From Triticum aestivum (lineage: Eukaryota > Streptophyta > Magnoliopsida > Poales > Poaceae), in the NCBI RefSeq assembly GCF_018294505.1, contig NC_057808.1:226421684-226485683 (forward strand): a stretch of DNA of 64,000 bases, read 5' to 3'. A model generated the notes under the pieces. The model worked only from the letters and a program-made list of their open reading frames with translations. It had not been told where the DNA came from and ran no database searches. A program made the position numbers and the translations under genes. Positions 55,541 to 64,000 of the stretch are shown here, piece by piece (within the stretch, counting starts at the first letter, position 1; the number at the start of each line of letters is the position of its first letter).

Positions 55541-56760
55541 ATGCTAGTATAGTTGCACATTACAGAGTTTGATGTACACTTCAAAATATTTAAGTAGTGT
55601 GGTAAAAAGTGCAATTGCAGATTAAATATATATAGAAAAGGTACAAATAAGATAAATGGTCAATACAATTGAGCTTCCATAAACATTTGGTATACCTTTA
55701 AAGGAAGTGTGCAGGTGGATACTGAAAGTGCGACCGTAGAGGGGAACCAGCCAGTGTTTGGGTGATTGAAGGGTGGGGTTAAATCAAGTATGATAGCAAA
55801 CTTAATAGTCCGTTTACATTACATTTTTCCGTATGTTAATAAGAAGGATGTGAAAAATAAAAGGAACGAGCTCTCAAGCAAAAGTCTAGTACAAAAGTCT
55901 ATCACTACACATGCTTCTAAACAAATATAATAGATATGAAGAAGGATGTAGAGAAAAGGTGAACAAAAATGCCAGTTTTATAGTAAACCTTATTAGTGAT
56001 TATAAGTGATGGTCCATTAAATGGCAACATCATAAGAGTAATATATATAGTCAATAGCCGTATACATTATTAGTTGTACTCGTATGTTCAGCCCACAGGT
56101 GATCATACCTCAGATTTGACACTTTAGTGTCTTATTAATACAGAATATTCTTTCAGCGGAAGGTGATGTTTATTTTTTCAGTGAAAGGTGATTGTCAATT
56201 TTGAATCATGTTAGTGAGTGTGGTGCAAGTGTGTGTGTAATCGGTGTTTCTAAAAGCGACTGTCAAGTAAACAGAAAAAATCAACCACTATGATGTTGTT
56301 CGGATGTGCCTGTGCGTACGTGTGTAATAAATGAATAAATTGTGTACTAAGAACAGTTCATTCCGAAACAAGCACTATGGACAGTCAGTGATAAGCATAA
56401 GCTGACAGAGACATGTTTGACAAGGATCGATACCTCAAGAGTGTTTTACGAGGAGACGGCCGTATCCTCTCGTTTCTTAGCGACGCATCTTGCTGATAAT
56501 AGTACGACGCATCTCATAAGTTTGGGATATATCCAAATACGCGACAAAATGTCACTTGTAACCGGTACACACCAACTGTTCAGGCCACACATTTTACAAG
56601 CAGCACAACTTTGCTGTTGTGTAAATACCAGGTTACAAATGATACACACAAAGGAACAAAAGTAGACTAGTAGCTATTTTACCCGATTTCCTTTCTCTTC
56701 CTTCATCTATGTTTAATTTCGCTTTCAAGATAAGGGCAGCCGAAGACCATTGTGAGGTCG
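55541..56760. other. Downstream flank / 3' region of CYP90A gene
   Basis: AT-rich, no other gene supported. The part nearest the P450 stop (about 56500-56760) is the likely 3' UTR and polyadenylation region. Bases 56104-56230 repeat a ttcagcggaaggtgat/ttcagtgaaaggtgat word. Confidence 0.5.
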
Positions 56761-59497
56761 TCAAACAGACTCCGGTCGCCGCCTGAGATTGATCGGATAT
56801 CCTTTGAGGGTTCGAGTGGTGGGAAAGAAGACGAGCCTATCTTCCTCGGCCGCTTCCCAGCTGCCAAATTTATGCACAAAGAAGAAATCAAAGTGGCATC
56901 TTAGTTTGGAATTTCAATTGCAGAACATCTAGATCGTATAGCCACAAACAATGTAGAAACTCGAACTGAAGATGGATTACCTAAAGCGCATTACAAGATG
57001 ATGGAGGAAAACAGAGATGACAACCCGAGCGAGCTCGTAGCCAGGGCACAACCGAGGTCCACCGCCAAAGGGAGTAAATAAGTTGGCCCCTACCTCGTTC
57101 TGAAGTTTGTTGTTGCTCTGCACCAGCAACAAAGTAAGTACATGGTACCACAAAATAGTACCCTTATGCAGGCATTTACTTTACTTTTCTACTAGCATAA
57201 GCCAAGATATAACAGAATACGATTGACCAACAGCACCGTAAAGGGTACCTGCCATCTCCATGGGTCAAACGTCCGGGCATTCTCATAGTGTTCATTGTTG
57301 AGGTGCACAGCTCGGAACGAAGCAAATATTTTGCAGCCCTTCGGGATAGTGTAACCTAATAGAATGATGAATAAAAACAAATGTTACACACACTAGGGAG
57401 TATTCCTGATCAAAAGGTTCTGAATACTTAAGTGTGGATTTACTGAAGTACCTTTAAAATGAATATCAGTGTTTGCTCGCCTAAATACCCCACCGATTAT
57501 GTTAGCCACACGAAGTGTCTCATTTATCACCTGCGGAAGTGGCATTCCTTATTATGACGTGAAAAATCCCAGTGAGCTTAGATGTTATTGTCAACAAATG
57601 CGGCGGTATGTATGATATGCAGATCAACTTTAAGAAATATGGGGGCATTGAAATCATTACACATTGGGTGAAGGTCATTGACTTGTAATCGACCCACTCT
57701 AGGAGTTGATTTTCACCTTTCATCTTTGTCATATTTTCATGCTCTTCCTGTAAAATCAGCAAGACATTTTAGATTAACAAATCAGCAAGACATCTGTATT
57801 AATTGCACCTACATTGACACAGAATATCAATAGAAGCAATGATATAAAAGCATATGTATAAGTTTACTGACAACAACATCGGCTGAAGAGGTTCACATAT
57901 TCAATCTAACTACGGTTCCTGGCTTTGTGGTAAGGATTCTCAGTTTTTGCTTATGTTGATAAATTTAGTCTCGTACGAGTAAACAAAAGAGGAGAAAGAG
58001 CAAACATGCTTTTGGAAGAAGTTGGTAGGATTTGTGTTCATAGCAGATCCATTCTTAGGTTACAAGCAGATAAAAGAATAAGTCAACATCACCCCTGTCT
58101 GAAACCAAGATGCTAACAGATCGCTACAAACGTAAACAATAGTCTTTTAGTTAACAAACTACTATCTGAATTAACAAAACTGTACTTGCCGGCACAGCAA
58201 ATTTTCTCTTGGACAAGAGCAAACAATAGCCTCTGCATCAGTTGATGCACACAGCGAAAAGGTTTACCTAACCTAACTCCCAATTATAATAAGATATTAT
58301 GAAATCGGTTGACGAATCCTAGCTAGTGTCCGACCTTATTTGACAGTACGCACTACCACACGTGCACAAGAATTGACAATTTACCAAACAAATCCTCATG
58401 ATTCATTCCATACCTTGAGCTGTGCCAGCGCCGCCGGCGTCTCTGTGAGGAACTTGACGGCCACCGTCATGAGGACGGAGGTGGTCTCGTACCCAGCAAC
58501 AAGCAGGGACAGGCAGAAGTCCACCATCTCCTCCTCCGAGAAGCTCCCACCCTCCGCCTCAAGAAGCTCCTCCACCATGTCCTTCTTCTCCCTCTTCCCG
58601 TCCATCTCCTCCTTCACTCCTTTCTCCTCTCCTCTCTCCTCCATCCTCTTCCTTATCACCTCCCTCAACGCTCCGGCCACCTTCTTCCTCGACTAGAGAA
58701 AATTTGATAATAGAATATAAATCAGTTACGAATTTGTGCAAACGCAATGTCCATACGAAGGGGAAGGGCTGAGGCAAAAGGATAAACACCTTGAGGGCCT
58801 GGCCGTAGGTGGTGAAGGGGAGGAATGAGGCGAAAGGGAAGGGGATGGAGAAGAAGCCGTCGATGAGCTTGACGTATTCGCGGCGGAGGCTCTCGGTCCA
58901 GGGCCCGGGCTCGATGCTGACGAGCTGCTTGACGGTGAGGTTGAAGGTGATCTTCTTTGCCTCGTCGAGGAGACGCACGGTGGCGGTGGGCTCCCACTGG
59001 CGCATGGTGGCGAGCACGAGGCGCTCGATGTGCGCGAGCAGGGGCTGCGAGGCGGGGCGCCCGAGGCGGGTGAGGGTGAGCGAGTGGAGGCGCTTGTGGG
59101 CGGTGCCCCGCGTGAGGAGCAGGGAGCGCGCGCCGAGGAGCGTGGTGATGGAGGAAGGGTAGCTGCAGCTCACGGCGCGGCCCTCGGCGGCGAGGAGGAG
59201 GCGGTTGAAGGCCGGGTCGGCGGAGAACACGGTGCGCTCGCCGAAGATGTGGGTGGTGAACACGCCCCCGTGCCGCGCCACGCGCTCGTCAATGAAGGGC
59301 TCCGGGTCGGGCGTCTTGTACGCGGAGATCAGCCGCAGCGTCTCGCCGATCAGGGGCAGCCCCGTGCTGCCCGGCGGGAGCCGCGGCCTCTGCTTCCGGA
59401 CCCCGACCGCGCACGCCACAAGGAACCATCTGCATACCAACGCGGCGACGACGATGGCAACGGCGGCGGCGGCGAGCTGGAGCGCGCCGGCGTCCAT
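56761..59497 (-). CDS. CPD (CYP90A): Cytochrome P450 CYP90A (CPD-type), brassinosteroid biosynthesis
   Basis: Seven exons, GT-AG introns, frames checked: 59497-58790, 58692-58414, 57747-57661, 57530-57452, 57355-57249, 57117-56981, 56860-56761, giving 498 residues. N-terminal membrane anchor about 5-32, hinge LPPGSTG at 40-46, I-helix AGYETT 302-307, ExxR E362-R365, DPWRW 415-419, heme loop [10 protein letters not shown] 437-446 with Cys444. ER-bound. Closest in memory to rice CPD1/CPD2 (CYP90A3/A4). Family role: C-23 hydroxylation of 6-oxo and early-branch brassinosteroids (first described as C-23, later work on C-3 oxidation). Exon 2 carries an acidic/basic loop before the I-helix. No stops or missing key residues. 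Alternative: a CYP90D-like paralogue, judged less likely from the FFSIPFPFA and heme-loop matches. Confidence 0.96.
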
Positions 59498-59626
59498 AAC
59501 TCGCCGTGGTAATGGCCGTGGCGGTGTGCGTTTTGGCTTTTGGTTGGGTGGGGGAGTGAGATTGGTGACTCTGCGAGAGGCAGAGGAGAGGAGGGATGTT
59601 TGGGGGGCTTCGCTTTTCTAGGTGGG

Positions 59627-59639
59627 TTTAAATAAAAAG
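59627..59639 (-). promoter_or_regulatory. TATA-like box of CYP90A gene
   Basis: The minus-strand TTTTATTTAAACC lies about 130 bp upstream of the start codon, in a plausible core-promoter position. No other TATA candidate is closer. Confidence 0.55.
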
Positions 59640-59858
59640 GTTGGAGATGAGAGCTTGAGAAAAGGTGTCGAGTGTTAATTAATGGATAGAAAGACTGTGT
59701 GCTCTGGTCCAAAAGGGGAATGTATGTGCACTGTGGCCATGTTGCTGGGGACAAGGGATGTGCTAGAAAGATTTTGTTGTAAAAACAAATGAAATGCTAT
59801 TTATTTATTTTTCAAATCCTTATTTAATGTTGGAATCCTTCCTGTGAATGAATCTCAG
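59640..59858. other. Proximal upstream region of CYP90A
   Basis: Short non-coding promoter region ending in GAATCTCAG (59850-59858), the target duplicate of the next MITE. No CGTG(T/C)G BZR1-type motif is seen here on either strand. Confidence 0.6.
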
Positions 59859-60357
59859 GGCTGAACGAAATCAAATCATAGAATGAACTGTCCGTGAAAC
59901 TATTTCACGCGGCTGACCTTTTTGGGTGACGCCCGACATTAAGGCGTCACACTACATTGTGCAACGCCTCACAGATAGGCGCTACACGCCTGGCCAGCGT
60001 TGCACCCCAGTCTGCCTAAAAATTGCTAAGTCATTGTGCAGAGCCTAAGAGCTAGGCGCTGCACTGTATAGTGTGACGCCTAGCTCTCAGGCGCTGCACT
60101 AGTGGTTGCACTACAAAATGAAGCAACCACTAGTGCAACGCCTAGAAGCTAGGCGCTGCACACTGACTTAGTAATTTTCGGATCACACAGGTGCGACGCT
60201 GGCCAGGCGTGTATCGCCTATCTATGAGGCGTTGCACAGTGTAGTGTGGCGCCTTCGTGTCGGGCGTCACACAAAAAGGTCAGCCGCGTGAAATAGTTTC
60301 ACGGACAGTTCATTCTGTGATTTGATTTCGTCCATAGGTCAAATTGTCAAATTCGCC
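59859..60357. mobile_element. MULE-type MITE, copy 2 (9-bp TSD GAATCTCAG) in CYP90A upstream region
   Basis: 499 bp flanked by perfect 9-bp duplicates GAATCTCAG (59850-59858 and 60358-60366). The right end (...GTCAAATTCGCC) matches copy 1. The left TIR lacks about 25 bp, jumping from GGCTGA to ACGAAATCAAATC. The core holds repeated GCGCCTAGCTCTCAGGCG and GAGCTAGGCGCTGCAC words in opposite orientations. It sits 362 bp upstream of the start codon. Confidence 0.9.
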
Positions 60358-60369
60358 GAATCTCAGCTA

Positions 60370-60573
60370 CTCTCTCAGTTTACAGGACGTGCGTGTACCC
60401 TAGGTCGTCAATTTGACCAACCTAATACAAGTCATACATTAAAAAATATACCAATATAAACTTCAGATGTTCTATTTTCAAAGGTATAATTTTTGGTTAT
60501 ATAGTTTATATTAGGGTGATAAAATTGACAACCTAAGTATACGCACAGGTCTTGTAAACTGAAATGGAGGGAG
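60370..60573. mobile_element. Stowaway-like MITE
   Basis: TIRs CTCTCTCAGTTTACAGGAC... and ...GTAAACTGAAATGGAGGGAG with TA duplicates at 60368-60369 and 60574-60575. Inner arms also pair through taggtcgtcaattt/aaattgacaaccta. It starts three bases after the MULE TSD. Confidence 0.85.
60388..60393. promoter_or_regulatory. BRRE-like CGTGCG inside Stowaway MITE
   Basis: CGTGCG matches the BZR1-binding BRRE consensus CGTG(T/C)G. Scanning from the start codon to here, about 890 bp, I found no other on either strand. BZR1 repression of CPD is established in Arabidopsis. Its use here is inference. Confidence 0.35.
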
Positions 60574-60575
60574 TA

Positions 60576-62201
60576 CTCGCTCCATTCATTGTTTCTATCT
60601 CCGCCGCTTAAAAACATCTATCTCTATCTCCGCCGCTTGAAAATCTATATCTCTATCTCAATCTTAAAATATATATTAGTAATAATGTACATGCAATGCA
60701 CGTTTATATTAGGTAGGATATTAGTTACACGTTATATTAGGTAAGATATATCTGTTGTACTATTAAGATATCAATTATTTTTTCACGGGAATAGTAGGAT
60801 ATTAATTACATGGCAGATTTCAAGGGATAGCATTGAGTCAAAACGTGTTTATAACCAATGGCAGTGGTGGGTAATTAGAGTGTTAAACGTGTTTGGTGCT
60901 TAACATTGGAGCGATTTGAACCGCTAGATAACATGATTTGATGGTCGAGATGGTTTGGATCTGCCCATTTGGTTTTTTTATATTGGTATAGATATATAAG
61001 ATTTTATGTATTTTTTTTCTCACGGCCCCTTCTTCCAATCTTCCCGGTATGATAATTAATCACCTTAATTTGTTTATTTTCTGAATTAATTTTATTTTAA
61101 TTTACTTACCAAACTTCTCATCAACATATAAGGTAAATCATGGGCTAAATTTGATAAACATTTATTTACTTCAATGATAAGTGCCACACATGTCACGAAG
61201 CAATCCGTTTCTGGCATTTTTTACAACTAAAATTGTCAAACAAAAAAAACTGAAAGTTGACATATAAAAAACTGACATGCTTCATGACTAGAGTTGCCAT
61301 TCTCGCGTCACTAAATTTGCCATCAAACACGTTTGTGCCACACGTGTGGCATTTATCAGGTTCCTTTATTCACACAATCGTATTAGTACGGGCAGATAAA
61401 TGACAAGCTAACGTAATAAAATATTTGTATCCTGATAGAATGCACATGCATCGTCTTAGTCTTTATTATTAAAACGGAGTTGGCCACGTCGCCTACCTCT
61501 TCCTTGTTTCTTCCCTCCACACACACCCCCTCCTCACGCACCCCTCCCTTCGTTGTTTTCTCTTGATTTTTTGATACTCCCAACCTATGCCACACAAAAT
61601 AAAAATCAACATAAATGTAGTAATTTAGAATAATCTAAACCAAATCGGTACGTTCTCAAAATCACATCCTACAGTAACTCAATGAAATCAAATCAAATCG
61701 TATCTTTCGAAAATCTCAACTAAATCAAAAAATATTTACTTTCCCTATCCATACCCATATCAAATTAAATCTCACCAAAATATCAACCAAATCAAAACTA
61801 TCCCTACATTCTCCTACCTATATTCAAATCAAATTAAAACTTATCAAATTCTAGAATATGGTGGATGCAAGGGATGTGTCGAATATAATTAGTGTTGAGC
61901 CACTATAATATGTATGCGCCCGTTGCAACGCACAAACAATTAGATAGTATATTATAAGTATTATAAGATGTTTAGGCTATTTCGATATGAACTACATACT
62001 GACTGAAATGAATGAATAAACACTAAACACATTTTTATATATTCGATTTAGAAAAGTTAGAACATCTTATAATAGTGAACTGAGAGAGTACATATGAAAT
62101 TGTGATCCATGTTGGCGCGACTAGCGGATTTCCCGGATTGGTATTTGTCAACAAAAATATAGGTTGATCATAGTGGTTAGTAACTTGGACTAGTAACATC
62201 T
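60576..62201. other. Intergenic, transposon debris
   Basis: AT-rich. Contains gtacatgcaatgcacgtttat (60687) and a cgcccgttgcaacgcac word (61917), terminal-like words of DNA elements with gtgcattgcacg-type ends as at 3396/5550. No gene. Confidence 0.4.
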
Positions 62202-63739
62202 TGATACGTCTCCAATGTATCTATAATTTTTTATTGTTCCATCCTATTATATTATCAATCTGGGATGTTTTATACACATTTACAAGCAATTATAAATCAT
62301 TTTTTGGGACTAACCTATTAACTTAGTGCCCAGTGCCAGTTGTTGTTTTTTACCTGTTTTTGGTTTTCAGAATATCAATATCAAACGAAGTCCAAATGCG
62401 ACGTAACTTTTTGGTGATTTTTTTCTGGACATAAGAGACCTTGGAAGCTTTGGGAGGGGGACGAGCAGATGGAGCAGTGGCCCACGAGGCACCAGGGCGC
62501 GCCCTGGTGGCTTGTGGGGCCCACGTGGCTCCGTTTGACCTAACTCCGCCTCTATAAATTCTCTAAAATCGGAAAACCAACAGAGGAGTCCACAAAATAC
62601 TTTTTCTTTGCCACAAGTTCCTGTTCTCGAGAGATCCCATCTGGAGGCCTTGTCCGGCACTCTGCCGGAGGGGGATTCAATCACGGAGGGGCTCTACATC
62701 AACCTTGTTGCCTTTTTGATGATATGTGAGTAGTTTACTGCAGACCTACGGGTCCATAGTTAGTAGCTAGATGGCTTCTTCTATCTATTTGATCTTCAAT
62801 ACAATGTTCTCCTTGATGTTCTCGGAGTTCTATCCGATGTAATCACTTTTTGCGGTGCGTTTGTTAGGATCCGATGAATTGTGAGTTTATGATTAGATCT
62901 ATCCATGAATATTATTTGAGTTTTCTCTGAACTCTTTTATGCATGATTACTATAGCTTCGTATTTCTCTCCGATCTATTGACTTGGCTTGGCCAACTAGA
63001 TTGATTTATCTTTCAATGGGAGAGGTGCTTTGTAATGGGTTCGATCTTGCGGTGCTCAATCCCAGTGACAGAAGGGGACATGACACGTATGTATCATTGC
63101 TATTAAGGATAAAAAGATGGGGTTTATTCATACGTGAGTTTATCTTGTCTACATCATGTCATCTTGCTTAAGGCGTTACTCCGTTCTTTATGAACTTAAT
63201 ACTCTAGATGCATGCTGGATAGCGGTCGATGTGTGGAGTAATAGTAGTAGATGCGGGCAGGAGTCGGTCTACTTGTCTCGGATATGATGCCTATATATGA
63301 TCATTGCCTTAGATATCATCATAATTATTTGCTTTTCTATCAATTGCCAAATAGTAATTTGTTTACCCACCATATGCTATTTTCAAGAGAGGAGCCTCTA
63401 GTGAAAACTATGGCCCCCGGGTATACTTCCATCATATATTAAAAATCCTAAAAATACATGTTGCAATTTTACTTTATTTATTTTATTTTGTATTTTGGTT
63501 TGATCTATCTATCACCATACATTTAATCTTGCAAATAACCGCCAAGGGATTGACAACCACTTGTTCGCGTTGGGTGCAAGGATTTGTTATTTTGTGTGTA
63601 GGTGCTGCTAACGAATTGTTGTGTGATTCTCCTACTTGATTGATAATCTTGGTTTCATAATTGAGGGAAATACTTATCTCTACTGTACTGCATCATCCCT
63701 TCCTCTTCGGGGAAAACCCAACGCAGCTCACAAGTAGCA
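62202..63739 (+). repeat. Solo LTR, Athila-like family related to the 20-34 kb array
   Basis: Starts TGATACGTCTCCAATGTATC and ends ...CACAAGTAGCA, 1,538 bp, plus orientation, with a tctataaat TATA word at about 62551. It is collinear with but clearly diverged from LTR1-3, so a related but separate or older family. Flanks CATCT (62197-62201) and CATGT (63740-63744) agree at four of five bases. No PBS or internal region follows: a solo LTR. Confidence 0.75.
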
Positions 63740-64000
63740 CATGTTACTAGTCTAAGTTACTATTTTTATAGTGGGTAGTTGTCAGTGATATGGGGAAGGG
63801 GGCTCCCCTAGTTCTCTCGCATAAGCACGCTGTTTAAGCGAGGCGGTTGCTCGCGCAGAATTAATGTCCCCGATGGGAGCGGGCTCCAGGTTTTCCACCA
63901 ATAAGACAAAGGTCACCTTCGTGGACGGGTGCGCTAGGGTGCCCCGTTCGAGGGGTGCATTTGGGATCTAGTTGGGGCATCCGTTACTGGTCCTTTGGAT
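63740..64000. other. Window end, no gene
   Basis: GC-mixed sequence with nothing recognised in the remaining 260 bases. Confidence 0.4.

Noticed and set aside
59030..59621. Plus-strand ORFs opposite CYP90A exon 1
   Set aside because: They are GC-rich antisense shadows of the P450 first exon.

Overview
The window is plant nuclear DNA, most likely from a Triticeae grass (wheat, Aegilops or barley type). The evidence is one intact, GC-rich, intron-containing brassinosteroid P450 gene of the grass CPD/CYP90A type, set among nested LTR retrotransposons, a CACTA terminus and many MITEs. The species call is an inference. Coordinates were read by eye; identities are estimates unless a period or target-site duplication (TSD) is stated.

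Layout. 1-7.2 kb: low-gene DNA with a 19-bp tandem repeat, a GC-rich terminal-inverted-repeat (TIR) element, a 2.15-kb inverted-repeat element interrupted by a MITE, and a broken coiled-coil gene. 7.3-10.3 kb: a DEDDy-type 3'-5' exonuclease gene (minus strand) with a 52-bp hairpin just upstream, flanked by two diverged copies of a promoter-like segment. 13.5-15.4 kb: two small paralogous genes of unknown function in head-to-head orientation, with repeat-rich leaders. 16.0-20.5 kb: CACTA-like material with a 1,636-bp-period duplication and 29-bp and 71-bp tandem repeats, ending at a CACTA terminus at 20543.

20.5-34.4 kb: a tandem LTR-retrotransposon array on the minus strand (LTR-internal-LTR-internal-LTR-partial internal). 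It belongs to an Athila-like, tRNA-Asp-primed family without recognisable gag or pol. 34.4-37.9 and 48.1-51.2 kb: older transposon-derived DNA. It was split by a complete but defective Ty3/gypsy element (37940-48091, 3.1-kb LTRs, TSD CAGCC, Tekay/Del-like) that has lost protease, RT and RNase H. 51.2-55.5 kb: a MITE cluster with a MULE-type MITE (9-bp TSD) and a Harbinger-like element carrying a broken ORF nested in a Stowaway element.

56.8-59.5 kb: the CYP90A gene, seven exons on the minus strand, 498 residues, all P450 motifs present. Its promoter side carries a second MULE-type MITE (TSD GAATCTCAG) and an adjacent Stowaway MITE. 62.2-63.7 kb: a solo LTR of a related Athila-like family. No operon-like organisation exists. 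The likely functional host genes are CYP90A (strong), the exonuclease (good) and the head-to-head pair (moderate).
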